DNA of 64,000 bases from the NCBI GenBank assembly GCA_008933995.1, contig WARS01000071.1, positions 4,742,652 through 4,806,651 on the forward strand. The letters are read 5' to 3'. Of the stretch, positions 1-12,730 are shown piece after piece. How positions within the stretch are numbered: the stretch's first letter is position 1; each line of letters starts with the position of its first letter. This DNA comes from Datnioides undecimradiatus (lineage: Eukaryota > Chordata > Actinopteri > Lobotiformes > Datnioididae). The notes beneath the pieces are model-generated. The model had not been told where the DNA came from, ran no database searches, and saw only the letters and a list, made by a program, of their open reading frames with translations. The position numbers and the translations under genes were made by a program.

Positions 1-2600
1 CAGGCTCGAGACTTAAACGCAAGAAAAGGGAGAGGCCAGCATCCAATTCCTGCTTCGCTCATCGCCTCCCCCTCAACCTCGGAGGCTTCCTCGTAAATCA
101 TGAAGTCCCAATCGCCTGCTCTGCACCAGGTGCCAGGGTCGGCCTCCATCCTGCAGCTCGACGTTGAAAGCGAGGCTTTGCCGCTCACAGTTAGCACTCT
201 GTGTTCCTGCAACAAACGCGCTCATCGTGGGGGCAAACGAGGCTGTTCCGTGTATGTTTGTGTTTTATCTGCGCCTTGCGTTTCAGACACTGCTCTGCAA
301 GAATGTTCCATGTGTTCTATCCTTCATTCCACCGGAGTCTGTATGTGCATTTAACCAGATTTCAGTGGTGTGAAGTGTACGAGACATGGGGATACGGCTC
401 CGCAAGCTAACAGCCGGCGACACCCGAAGGCGAAAGTCAAAAGAAGTAACTGGATTTGTTCCATTTTGCTGCATTTTAAATGTCGGAAACCATGTTTACG
501 CCGCTGTAGTATATACTATGTGTTTTTTCTTTGACGTGAAGTACAGAATATGTTGTGCATGTATTTTCATCAATAAGATACTGTGCCCAGCAACTCAGCA
601 ACTCAGTAATATGAATAAATCTGCTGACCTTTTGCCCAGTGTTCCTTTTTTTTTCCAACAAGTGCAACATCTCAAATCATTACAGACCCATTATACCACC
701 CACACCCAACTTTCTGTGGTTCTCAGCCCCAGAGCATGATTTTTTTTTTTTTCATTAGCCAACATGGAGAATTTGAGACTCAGCCCACACAAACAACCTT
801 TACCGTTTGGCAAATGAAGCTTATTAACAATTTAAAACATGCCCTCACTGCAGGCCCACACAATAATGTCATTAAACATGTTTCTCCCTGCAAGAGAGAG
901 ATGCATCTCAACTACTCCCAGCACATTTCTCCCCAGCAGTGCTTATAAAAAAAAGGTAAGGACAAACATAAGAGCCTTCGCTGTTTTACTTCTCCACACA
1001 TCAATATTACAATATCATTTTATGCTCCACGATGCACGCATTACTGTCTCTCTAATGCCAGGGATACAGATTCCAAGCTGCAGTTTTTGTGAAGCTAAAC
1101 GCGGACCCGGTCTTGGAGAAGCCTTAACGTTCAATGCAACGTAAAATAAAAACAGAGCGTCTGCATCTAGAGGTTTGTGAGCATGCCCCTTCGCGGCCGG
1201 GGGCCTGTTTTGTTTTCGGCTCATGACGATCAATCTCCTTCGGAGAGTTTTCGAAATGTGGAAATGATAACAGCACCACAGAGCAAAGCAGCATAGTTTT
1301 TCCCATGGTTATGCATGTGGGTGCACTCATATAAATATAAATGCACCATGTCTCAGCGCAGTAGGATATACCCCTTCATGAACAGTCTCTAAACATATTT
1401 AAGTGAATAGTAATAATAATAATGATAATATAAAATGATAAATGATACAATAAAATGATAATAATAACATTGTTACAGTGTGTTTTACAAGAAGATGATA
1501 AAAGAAGAAATCAAAAAGTGGAGATAATACAATTAATTGGATAAAATAAATAAAACCATTTTCACTCAGTAATGTCCAGCTTAGGGAACCATCCTCCATC
1601 GCTAAAGGAAATGCAATGTGCTCCAGTTTCTGGAAGAAGGCTAGCCAGATAATAAAACAGGAACTCTCTTGCTTGCAGAAGTTTGCATCCTGTGCACTAA
1701 AAGAGTCTTACGAGCTGAAAGAGCATTCACAAGAGGATGGAAAATGTGGACAAACCAGCTGTGAGTCAGTCATTTAAGCATCTATTTTCATGTGTTGCCA
1801 TGGAGAAACTAATATCTAACCTAGGGGAACCTCATGTCTGTGAAAGCAAATGTTAGTAATGATGAATAACTGGGCTTGGATGTGGCATTGGATTATAAAG
1901 TGGAGTAACCCAATCGATCTTTAAGATTTATGTGCATTGCATGCACTGTAACATCTATTTTAATTATTTTTCATAATTGTTACATGTTCATTTGTATTTG
2001 TAAGAAGTGCATTATGTAAAAAACCAGTAATCTTTGGCTCTTAAGTGCATGGCTACAAGTAAAGCTACTAGAGACAGTATCCAAGCTGAGACATTAAGAA
2101 GACTCAAGTCACACTATAAACTCATCTGCATTACCAAAAACAGCTGCTGCACACTGTGATATTGCAGTTATCTGCAATGCATATCATACATTTGAATACT
2201 ACGTCACAGATATGATGATTTACATCACCACGTTATTAAAATGGCGTCATGTGATGCCTGTAATGTGATGTCAACTGTCTGAAGAGCAGGGAAAGGCAGT
2301 TTTGATAACAGCTCTTGTAATTGTGAACCGAATATAGACTAAATGAGCAGCTTGAAACATTGAGGGTTCTGAACTTTTAATGTGTTTTTGTAATTATTTC
2401 GATTATAGACCAGACAAGTAATCACACACTGCTCGGTTAACGAGCAACAGAACCACTGTTGCAGTACGTTTTTGCCATTTTCTGACGCGCCTATCGCTCA
2501 CGCGTTGAGCGCGAAGCAGAAAGCAAACATGTTCTCAGCAGCATGAAGATGTTTCTGTGGTAACTGACTTGAAAAAAACAAAAGACAGGGATGCCACTTG
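1..2600. other. Left-edge region without a recognised gene
   Basis: No exon with recognisable homology was found on either strand. The first 700 bases contain short overlapping frames that look like noise. An AATAAA at 614-619 (plus) could be the poly(A) signal of a gene lying to the left, but nothing upstream in the window supports this. Bases 1395-1560 are an A/T-rich simple sequence of ATA/ATG-type repeats. The segment just before 2705 would contain the promoter and 5' UTR of the tmdd1-like gene; I see no clear TATA box or CpG island there. Confidence 0.5.
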
Positions 2601-2704
2601 AGCGGTTTACAATTCAAACAAGTTCTAGATCCTTTGTCAAGTTTAAAAGTAAACCCAAATACACTGTTAGCAGCGTGCGTCAAGTGCTCGCTACTTCAGC
2701 TGAC

Positions 2705-5700
2705 ATGACAGTCTGGAAATTCAGCCCCTTCCTCATTTGTCTACTTCTGAGCTCCACTCACGGGGAGGACACAGGTGAGCGCCAACAGCAGGTGCAGTTA
2801 CGTCAGCAGCCGGCAAGTTAAAGGAATTGAAATGAAAACAAAAACTCCAAATTTGCTGATTGCTCTGTTCTCCGTGGCGAAATGTTGATTATTCAGTTTC
2901 TATTCTTCGCAGCCGAGGAGGGTAATGTGACAGTTTCACGCCGCCCGAGCAGCACTCGCTAATTGAGAGCGCAGGCGTGCTGCAGAAACGTTGTGTTGTG
3001 TCAGCATCACCGCGCCGCGTTTACCCTGCGCTGCATGGTCGTGCCTTCGTCACTTGTTGAATTAGTGCGTGCTGTGGCTGTTTTAGTGGCAGAGGACATC
3101 GGCGTCCATCAGCTGGAGCGTTTGGTGGAGTTGCTGACGTCTAAGGAGTGCGAGGACCTTCTGTTCGCCCTCTCTCACCCGGAGGAGAACATCTTCCAGC
3201 ACCTCGAGCGCCTCTCGCCGGAGAAAAATCAACTAGGTCTCAAACCCCGGGCCAAGAGGGACACCTCCTCTGCTGAGGGTCAGTGCTCATGTGTCTAGCA
3301 TATACCCTTACATTGCATTAAACTCAATTACTGGTCAGTCTTATGCAGCGGTAGGATGCATTTCCATTTTGGCACCTTTATACTTCTACTCCTCTACATT
3401 TCAGGTGTAAATCTTGTACTTTTTACTCCATTACATCCTTTAGTTACAAGTTACTCATCATGCCCTCCGTGCCCAGTTAAAAGCATGAATTACCAGTGGT
3501 GAAATATATAAAATGCATTGTGAAAAAGCTGAAAACTGGGCTGTTTGAGCTCATGAACAGAGTAATTTTAATAGGACGTTTGGCTGTTAATACTTACATA
3601 CTTTTACTTTTAAGGATTTTACTGCAGGACCTTAACTTGCAGGAGAGTATTCTCATAATATAGTATTTCTTAGGCGGGAAACAGACACTTTTCATAATGG
3701 ATGAAATGCACATCTTAACGTCTGTGGAGTAATGATGTTGACAAGTTGTCTGTTTCCACTTAAAAGTGAAGGATGTAAATATTTCTCCCACCACTGCTGT
3801 AACGATTCCTCCTGTCGCAGATACCGGCCCCTGAAGAGAACCCCTCCTCGAGCAATTTCAGCGTAAGTGATGGGAGACAAAACCCACGGCCGTTCCTCGG
3901 CGCAAAAATGCATACTAATGCATCCGCCGGAGCTATTACGAGGCCCGAACAGTCTGTGTTTGACAAATTAAGTGGGTATTTTTCAAAAGTTGCAAACTTC
4001 TTTCTTTGCGCCACCCTCCCTGCGGCACAGCGCGAAAGAAAGAAAGCACGGCGAGGTGAAACACAAAGAGGAAACTCTCTGCTTTACAGATAAGAACCGA
4101 CTTTTGTCCCCCATCACTCACACTGAAACACACTCGTGAGAGCGTTGCATTCAGATTTGCTAAAGGATGGACGTGTCCTTTAAGAGTTTAAAGCCTGTAA
4201 AGCTGGAATAAGGTGGAAATGAAGAGATGTCCACCCTGAGACTTGTCTGTTTCTCACACGTCCAGCTCTGCTCGGGGAGTTTCTGGCAGCGGGCGGACTG
4301 TCAGGGACCTGTGTGTCTGAGGGCCATATGTTTTGTGTTTACTAGATAGTGAAGCTCAGTGCCGGACGGCCCTGACAGACTGGCTGCTGAGGTACGGCGA
4401 GCAGACCTACTACGACAGGCTTTCTCGCGCCTTGCGGCACATCGGCAGAACAGACATCGCCATCGGTGAGACGCAAATGGAGGCGGGAAGGACACACGAG
4501 CCCCCCTCCGCAGCACTGAGCAGGCTTTTGATTTCTAACAATCCTGAGTGGCACTGCCGACGTTACGGGTTTCAAATTAAAACAGTTCACTTTTCATGTG
4601 CAGTGCAGTGTTGTGGATAGCTGCAAATGTCACGGGCAGACATCTCAGCATGTCCCTTGACAAAAGGAAATTGGAACAAAGCCTCATTTGGGTGCACGGC
4701 GTTGGATTTTCAAAAAGCGCCTTATTTCGGTCAAGAAGGCCCTCCTCAAGACTTTTAACAACGGCGCGTAATTGCTTCATTACTTTGAGATTCGCTTTAA
4801 TTGGAACTTCAAAAGTGGCATATTTTGCACGCTGCCAGTCTCTGGCGTGTGTTGCAGTCCAGTGTACACACAGCTCCACAGCCGAGTGGCGTTGGATAGA
4901 AGGAGGTGTAAATGATCTGACAGAGGACTCAGTGGAGCTGACACCAGCCACAGAACAAACCATCTGCTCCTTTCATCAGCAGCTTTGGAAGGGGGAAAAA
5001 AAACAAGGAGAGGATGGGAAGAGATGAGTTATAAGACATGCAAGGCGGGGAGGGGGGGTGCAATGCTGTCTTTGATGGAAAAACTCTGTGGATGCAGAAT
5101 GCAGCAATTATCGTACACTTGATTGCAGTTCTGAAGAGATCTACTCGTACATAGAAACTTGAGTGGTTCGTTTTGTTTTATTCCGAGCTGAAGGACAACA
5201 GTTGCTCTCCTGCCAGAACTAATTATGTTCAGGGCAAGAAAACAACAATTAAATTCAAATTGACAGTCTTTTATAGGATGAAATAGGTGCACTCGAAGTG
5301 ACAGCGAAACAATTTCACATTGGCTCTGTGCTTGTGCTTTTACAGAAGTGGGGAAGAACATCAACCAAGACAAAGTCCTGAGCCTGAAACGCTATGTTGA
5401 AGACTATCACAAATATGTCAGCTCTTTAAACGTCCCACCGGTGCAAGCGGACGCAAAGGACCAACAGCGTGAAGCCCGGAGGCTCCGGAAGAGAAAAGGT
5501 AATTTGTCTTAAAGTTGGAAAGAGTCACGTTAGTTTTGGTGCAAAATATAAAATAAAGTGAAAGATGGACAGTGGTGGAGCAGAAGCACTCAGATCTTCT
5601 GCCCAAAATCAAGTAGCAACACAACTCTGAACCTTAAATTTACATTTATACTAGTACTAGAATCAAAACATGAGTGAAAATTCGTCATGCATCGCATAAA

Positions 5701-7060
5701 AATGCATATTTGGATTTTAATTCACGATGCTAGAACGTGTGCGTCACTGTAATGTTGCAGCCGGTAAAGCTGGAGCTCAGTTCAGCTGCTTTCTGCAGTA
5801 AGGGGACCGGAAAAAAAAAAACACATTAGTCAATGAGTGACTTCCACTCGAAGTGGGTGATGATTAGTTAATGTTCAGTAAATGAAAAAACAAGTGAGGA
5901 ACCAAATCACAAATCGCTCAACAGAAGTCTGCATAGGAGACAATGATGTGTAACTGCAAAATACAGAAGCTACAGGTACAGAAAACCAATAACGGAAGGA
6001 CTTACTGAGTAACTGCTCTGTATTATGAATCGTTACTTAATTGATTCCCAGATACTGATGAGCTAATCACTACCTGATGATTCATTAGTACTTAACTCAT
6101 CATTATCAACCATTTAGTCCTTAATTTGAAATTATTAGGAAAGTAGATATTAAGAGTTCATCAGTTATTGAGCTTCCCCACACTTGCTCTTAATTGATTG
6201 TTAATTAATGGCTAACTAGCAGTTAGCTAGCACAACTACAGGTGTTACCCATCAACCTGAACCTGCAAACTAAGGGAATCAGGTTTTTTAATACAAGTAG
6301 CAAAAACTATGACGTGCAGTAGAATAGAAATAATTAAGTACAAGTGCATCAACGCTTAAGTGCAATACTTGAGTAAATGTACTTAGTTACTCCCCTCCAC
6401 TGGTGGCGGAGAGCGTGTGGCGCCACGCCGAAGCCCCAGATACGTTCTGCCGCTGATGTCAGGAGGAGATTTTTGGGTTATCCCTCTGGAGGCTGTCTGG
6501 ATGACAAATGATATAATGTTTCACTGATCCCTGAATCTATTAAGTGTTTAGATGAGATGCCGGATTAGATTTGGTGGCCGTGGGCGTGCTTCCAACTCAT
6601 TATTTCTCAACATCAACACTCTCACTGTATGGAGGAGTATTTCCCAGGATACCTAGAAATTCAAAAATGTAATTATCACCTGTCTGTGTTTTTTTTTTTT
6701 TTTTTCCTTTTTAATCCTCCGCGGCGCTTCGTTCAAGTTAAAACTTGACAAAAACGCTCCCAGAGTCCTTTGAGATGCTAAGTGTGACTGTCCTGTTTGT
6801 GCTTTACTGTGTTTGTGTTTGTGTCAGTTAGGGATCTGACTTGGCGCGACCTGGATCTGATTGTGGAGCGGGCTCCTGTGCCTCTGTACCAGAAGGGGCC
6901 CATGGACGTAGCCCTGCCTCTCCTGCACGGCATCCTGCTGGGTTTCGGAGGCACCTTGCTCGTGGGCGTCTCCGTACTCTTCATCATCGTCCACGTCTCC
7001 CGTAGAAACCACCCAAGGGTCACCAGCAGCTCCAGCAGAAAGCTCATGATGCAGATGTGA
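2705..7060 (+). CDS. tmdd1: Transmembrane and death domain protein 1-like (5 coding exons)
   Basis: Coding exons are 2705-2774, 3093-3278, 4346-4465, 5346-5498 and 6828-7060, all joined in phase 1 with GT-AG borders, giving 253 residues. The start was chosen because MTVWKFSPFLICLLLSST reads as a secretion signal peptide. Residues about 24-125 form an all-helical, death-domain-like region split over exons 2 and 3; its last part (LTDWLLRYGEQ, then RALRHIGRTDIA) has the WL...G...AL..GR.DIA pattern of death domains. A polybasic stretch RRLRKRK lies at 170-176. A single membrane span covers about 206-231, followed by a short basic tail (HVSRRNHPR). A furin-type RAKR motif is at 76-79. The family assignment is from memory; the human gene (TMDD1/C12orf81) is on chromosome 12 like the neighbours. 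The function is not known to me. Introns 2 and 4 carry transposon remnants. Confidence 0.75.
3352..3796. mobile_element. Non-autonomous DNA transposon remnant, teleost CAGTGGTGG family
   Basis: It lies in intron 2 of tmdd1. The segment contains the characteristic wording of a very common teleost dispersed repeat (runs such as ACTTCTACTCCTCTACATTT and ACTTTTTACTCCATTACAT, then a spread of ACTTTTACTT-like words) and ends with CCCACCACTG, the inverse complement of the element start CAGTGGTGG. The left terminus is missing, so this is a truncated copy. Family name is from memory of fish genomes, not a search. Confidence 0.7.
5570..6402. mobile_element. Non-autonomous DNA transposon with terminal inverted repeats (833 bp)
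   Basis: It lies in intron 4 of tmdd1. It begins CAGTGGTGGAG and ends CTCCACTG, an inverted-repeat pair. Just inside the right end is ACTTGAGTAAATGTACTTAG, wording typical of the same teleost repeat family as the copy at 3352-3796, but here both termini are present. No open reading frame for a transposase is visible. Clear target-site duplications were not identified. The left part (AGCACTCAGATCTTCTGC) matches the same family read from its other end. Confidence 0.75.
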
Positions 7061-7160
7061 TGCTGGAAGCTGCAGCTTCTGGGGAGGTTTAACTGTTTAA
7101 GTTGCTAAATTAAATGTTTGCACCACACCCAGAATTTAAAATGCACCACTGTTGTGCTTT

Positions 7161-7166
7161 AATAAA
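7161..7166 (+). terminator. Poly(A) signal of tmdd1
   Basis: AATAAA lies 101 bp after the tmdd1 stop codon, followed by A- and T-rich sequence. It gives a short 3' UTR of about 120 bases. Confidence 0.75.
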
Positions 7167-10100
7167 GAAAAAAATTATAATTATGTCCTTTTTATATTTG
7201 TTTTTCACGCAAGGAAGATTCAAAATGCCCAAATCTGTGCATCTCTTTGTCTACAACGATCAGCGAACAGAGCATCACCATCGATTCCACAGTACCACAA
7301 CTAATTATGACAAATATGACAAGAATAATAATGTTTCAGATAAAGTAATTATCCATGCTGTGTATTGCTAGACTGGTAGGCATTATTGTCTTGCCAGTGG
7401 GTAGATGACTAGTGGTGTGACAGATGCGCTGGAACCCAGCCCTCACACCAAAGGTTGTTCCGGTGTTACTGTGATAGTGATGCCACTTTCCATTTCCCCT
7501 CCAAGTGACGGCAACGTGCCCGTCTGGCATCGAAGAACAACTAATTATCCGGCCTGGCGCCTGCTTCCCCCGGAGCCTGCCGATACCTCCACAGGCAATC
7601 CAAAAGACTAATAACAATGACAATGCTAGCAGACAATGGAGCACTCTTGGTTGTGATGGCAGCTTCTGGCGGGTGACAGAAGCCAAATAGAAAACACAGA
7701 GCTATATTTTTTTTTTTTAAAACGTGTGAAGTGGCGGGGATTGTTAGCAAGCTGAAATAACTTGATATGTGAGACGCCGCGGCGAAGTGGGTTCAGAAAC
7801 TGGCATCCAAAAAAAAAAAAAAAAAAAATGTCCGTATTAGAAGATTCGAATTAACTTTGTTGACACGTGCGAGCTTTAATTAGGAACATCATTTGCTCAC
7901 AACCGGGGTATTTCCGTATACTCCGCTGAGTTGTGTTTCATAATGGCGGGACGGGAAGCACGCTGGTGGCGCGGGAGTACTTCGGAGCTTCTCGCTCCCG
8001 CTTTCTTACGCTATCCCCGCTTCCTTCTTCGTAATTGAACTAATTACTTCATTCTACAAATCGGGTCTAATGTGCTTCAGGATGCAGACAGCCTGGATTA
8101 ACAGTGGCACTAAGCGGCAATTACAGACAATTAGTTCATAAATCAACATTTAAACAAATTACAGTGCCAAGCTGAACTGTATGAGCGGCACTCGGCACGG
8201 GCATATGAGTTTTGACTTATTACCTGAATAATAACCTAAATAATCAAACACGTGCTGCATGTCCCTTTGCTGCATTAGAATTGTTTCAGTACTGCAATAA
8301 CGGCGTTTTGTAACAGCTTTGTCTTTCTCGCCGTGTGTCTGCGGGACAACACTGTGTCTCACCTTCATCACTGAGCGTCCCGGGCGGCACAGCAGAACTC
8401 TCCACAACAAAACTTCCTCTGTCCTTCAGTGTTCCCCTGCTGGCTGTTAGGATCCTGCAGGTGCTGACTATGACAGGTTCACCTGCTGTGGGCTCACCTG
8501 CATTTCTGGAACCAGTGGAGAGGAAAGCCAGAGTACTGTATGCCTGAGTGACTCGCAGAAACAGAGTGCCACATGGGGCCTGCATCATGGTTGTGACACT
8601 CCTTAGCATAGCCAAGGTCCCACCAGGAAGCTGCTCTTAGTGAATGAAGAGGACTATAAAAACACCTCATGAGGCACACTGTATACACTAAGACATATAC
8701 AGCACGACATTCAACAAAGAAGAGACCGACCATGTGACCGACCGCCGGCCCTTTCAGGTTCCTTGCATAGTGCGGCGCACTGTAAATGAGCACGGGCCAG
8801 CATTCATTTCAAGCCATTCTCATGCAAAAGGGATGGAGCAATCACGGGCAGTCGTGGATGAATAAGAGAAAGGATCTGACATGAAATTGACATTTACAGC
8901 CAAGGCGAAGCCGACGAGCGATGGTACGCTTTCCAGGCATATCCATTCTCATGCAAAGTAGGGCTTTTTATTATTGTTGTGTTTTTACTCCGGTGGTTTC
9001 TTTGGGTTATTTAATAGTTTGCGGAGCGGCGGCTTCTCAAACTGGATTCTCCGAGGAGGGCACATCTGTCTCTTGTCATTGGCTCGCCGCAGCATAAGGA
9101 GTCAAGTGTTTGTCTGGATGAAAATGTAGATGGACGGGATGTGATGCGTGCCAAGGGGACGCTCAGACAGAGGGGCTGTGTCCTTGATGTGCTGAGGCTG
9201 AGCGTTCTGCGCCGGGGCCCTCTGGGGTGTGCTTAGTGTCACTGAAGGCTTTAACTTCCCCCCCTCCCTCCATTTGCATCTTCATTCATCTGCAGGGCCA
9301 CTGAGGTGCTGCAATCCCCACTCAACCATCACTCTCCCTTTGCTCAATATATATGGATCACAGGAAACGAGATCACAACACCAGCTCTTTTACAGTCAGA
9401 CTTTTTTTTTTTTTTTTTTTTAATCGCCTCGGCTCCAGCTTTCTCAACTTTGTCTTTCATGGTTTCCTTGGGGGGGAATCTAAGACTTCTTCAAAGTTTC
9501 TCCTGCTGATCAGACAAGAGCGGGGCGTGCGGGTTTACAGGTAAAGCCACAGTGCCATCCTGTGGTCCCGACAGGTCATTACAGCACATGATTGCCATAA
9601 CTATTTGAATTACAGTGGAGGAATTGTAGCTTTACTAACTAAAATAAATCTGCCGCGTGCTGCAGCAGTAAAAAAGTAATCTGAGTAGTTATATATTGTT
9701 TTTTTACACAGAGGGAGAGCAGTAAAAGTCATTCTGCATTTAGATTTTCTGGTAAATTATGCAACAGCGCTTGATAATTTCAGCCACAGTCACCCAAGTG
9801 CTGCATTATATGAACTGAGTAACACTTTTATTTCTACCTAAATAACCACAAATGTGTGTTTCGAACTTTGTGTTTGCACAAAGAGGTGTTTGATTGTGTT
9901 GCATCGCTGAGAGGAGCATTCAGACAGTGAAGATTTGCAGCTGTCGCAGGCGAGAGGGAGAAGTGACTAGATGGTCGTAATGTGGCGCAGTTAGACAGCT
10001 GGTTTTAGAGAGCGAGGCTCACTGAATCACCACGCAGCGCCGGCGTCACACTGAAGGGAAAATGCTCCATAAGCCCAAGCATGTTAAACGGCCATAGCTG

Positions 10101-12356
10101 TGAGTGTGCAATGTTTTGGGGGTGTGCACCATAAAAGAAATCTCTGTTGCAAATCTGCCTCTTAGCTTTTTATGACTTTTCTTAAAATCGCATGTGAAAA
10201 TCTGGATGCTCCTGCCGCACAGCACGACGCACGGCTGCTATATGTGTGTAAACCCTGTGACTTCAAACTAGAAATAGGTCATTTATGACAACATCTTGCT
10301 CCCCCTATGTTTAATATCATGACACGCTGCTCACAGCCCAGGCGAGAAGCTTCCTGTCAATCTCCAGGTGTCCAATGGATGAATTTAATTTAGCTCTAAT
10401 TTAAAAGAGCTAATAAATCCCCCACTGCAGCTGAATTCCCCTGATGACTCATGATAGAGAGGTAAACAAAAGCAGCAAAGGGCTCTGGATAATGACTGCC
10501 TGGCTTGTCTGTTTATTGAGATAAAAGCAGGAGATTTCTCCTCTGAGCTTCAGACAGGTGTGTTTCCTCGGCACCACAGACAGATGGATGCCCAGGGGAC
10601 GCCAGCCAACAAGAGAGCAAACAAAACTGGCCTGCACCGCCGTCTTTTTAGTGAAAACCATTGAAATTCAGGCCCATTTGCTTTTTCCCTTCCCTTTTTC
10701 AGCCTGTGAGCTTTGTGTTTTGGGGTTAATGAGCGTTATATGGAGAACTGTACGGAGGGCTTTCATGTAGAGCTCGCCGGAAAGCTAATTTGCAAAATGT
10801 TTGTGTTAATGATTCTGATGTATTATGCAGCTGAAGCAGGGGGCAATTTCGCTAATGCTTGTGTGGCTAATGGCCTCGGCCCACTCTGTCTGACAAGACA
10901 TTTGTAGACGCTCAGACGCGGCTTGTCTTTGTCTCCAAAGTCTGACTCAAGTGTCAGCTGAGCCACACTCATGACAGCTCAATCTCTCAAGCCTGACACT
11001 AATGCGGCGTGTCAACGTGGAAAGATGGGACTGAAGTGAAACAGATAGCTCTTGTTGACTTACCTCTTACTGCGCGTGAGTCCCATCGTCGCTGACGAAC
11101 GGTCACGTGTCCCTGCAAAAGCACATTAAAGACACGGGGGTTATAACCATATATATTGACTTCCTGTTAATATCTGTGTAACTCCAGCCCTTGACAAATA
11201 GATTAAAGGCAAGTGCATCCATGCAACATGATTGATCATTCAACTCAAATCAATTTGAACTGCAGCAAATGATGAGCTCCGACCCGCCACGTTGCATCAG
11301 AGCTTTCCCTTGTTTATGTCCTTTTCGGCCCGCGTGTTTACCGCGCAACGCTCTCGAAACTAATGAAGTAATTGTGCGCGAGCGATCAAATTATGATTGT
11401 GTAATAACACCCCCACCCCCACCCCCCCATGACATGTTGCAAAGCATCACGCGGCTTCCTCCCATGCTGTAGTGTTCTAATGAGTTCCCTTAGCGTTGCA
11501 CCACACTGCGTTGTTTTGCATTGTCTTGTCTAATTTCCCCGCTGATGCTGAACGGCTCAGTGAGGAGCTGGTATCTGCAGTCATCACGCTGCGGTTTTTA
11601 TCTAATAAGAAGACATGAGAGCAAACAGTACCTGTCGCTCTGTTTAACGACTTGATGGGATGATAAAGCACCTCGCTGATGACACACATTTGCATATCTG
11701 TCCGGCGCGATAGCTGCAAATCCGTCTTTGCCACTGTGGCACGTTCAGAAGGTCAAATTTGCTTTGCTTTCCGAAGCTTTATCGTCTTACTCCAGCTTTC
11801 CTTCACGATACTGTTCAAAACATTTCAACACACCTTCCTTCCTACCTCCCGCACACAGAATATAGATATTTAAACATAAAGGGACAGACATCTTGGAGCT
11901 TTTCTGCAGTTTCAAACTCCTTTCGTTTGGCTTTTCATCACTCCATAAAGGTCAACGACTTTTTCCAAATAATTAAAACGCAGCGATGACTTTTTAATGC
12001 AATGGCGGCACCGTGAAATGAAAGAGCTCATTAGGTCTGCGTGTTGCTAAAGAGCAAAAACAAAAATGGCAAGCAGGTTGAGCAGCGTTTTCCATCAGAC
12101 ATGGGGCTGTGGTTTAATTTAACTATAAATAATTAACCGTCCCGCAGTCAGAGATGCAGACTCAATAACTGTACGCCTCAATTAATTACTGGAGGATTTT
12201 CCATCGTTGGTGCACGTTCATTGGCGTTTGGCGTCTGGAGAACATCCAGTCAGAAATACATTGACGGAAATGGGAAAAAAATGGTACTTTAAGTTTAATA
12301 ATTGTTTTTATTTGGCAGTTTCACTCGTTCATTTCATGAATTTCAGCAACCTCCTC

Positions 12357-12570
12357 ACCCTTCAGCTCCCCCTGTTAGGCGTCGCCACAGTGGATCACCT
12401 GATTCCATGCTGGCAAACCTGGGCCTCGATTGTCAGTCTGCAGATTGGGAAGGTCCAGAAACATTTTACAAACTTGTATGGGAAAACCCAGCCCCATCCT
12501 CGGGTCTTTACACTTCCTATGCTCTGCACAGGCTCTGATAGTTCCTCAACAGCTGTCATCTTCAGTTTTA
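12357..12570. repeat. Fragment of a teleost interspersed retroelement
   Basis: Contains GGCGTCGCCACAGTGGATCA followed by CCTG, the signature phrase of a very common fish retroelement-derived repeat, as I remember it. The following 170 bases are diverged. No intact frame remains. Confidence 0.5.
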
Positions 12571-12677
12571 TGTTCAGTCTATTCCTTGGCTGGTCAGTGC
12601 TGTAATGGAAAGGATGAGTTTGTTTGAGCTGGAGCTGCTATTTGCAGCTTTGTCTGATTACGTTTCCTTAACTCTCC

Positions 12678-12730
12678 GAAGCACTTTGGGTTGCCTTTGG
12701 GTATGAAAAGTGTCATATCGATGAATTTGC
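12678..12730. repeat. LINE/SINE 3'-tail-like fragment
   Basis: The words GAAGCACTTTGGGTTGCC and GTATGAAAAGTGTCATAT resemble the conserved 3' tail shared by L2-type LINEs and many fish SINEs (consensus of the type AAGCACTTTGAGTTGCC...AAAAGTGCTATATAAATAAA). The copy is short and mutated at its end. Confidence 0.5.

Noticed and set aside
1..153. Minus-strand frame starting MEADPGTWCRAG and open to the left edge
   Set aside because: It has an ATG after CTGCAGG and stays open to base 1, but there is no recognisable domain, no clear donor site and the composition is unremarkable. The edge of the window prevents testing it.
386..739. 117-codon plus-strand frame near the left edge
   Set aside because: Low-complexity Cys/Phe-rich translation, contains an AATAAA-type signal, and shows no recognised domain.
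4596..5027. 143-codon plus-strand frame in tmdd1 intron 3
   Set aside because: It lies in an intron, shows no homology or codon pattern, and would disrupt the in-phase tmdd1 exon chain.
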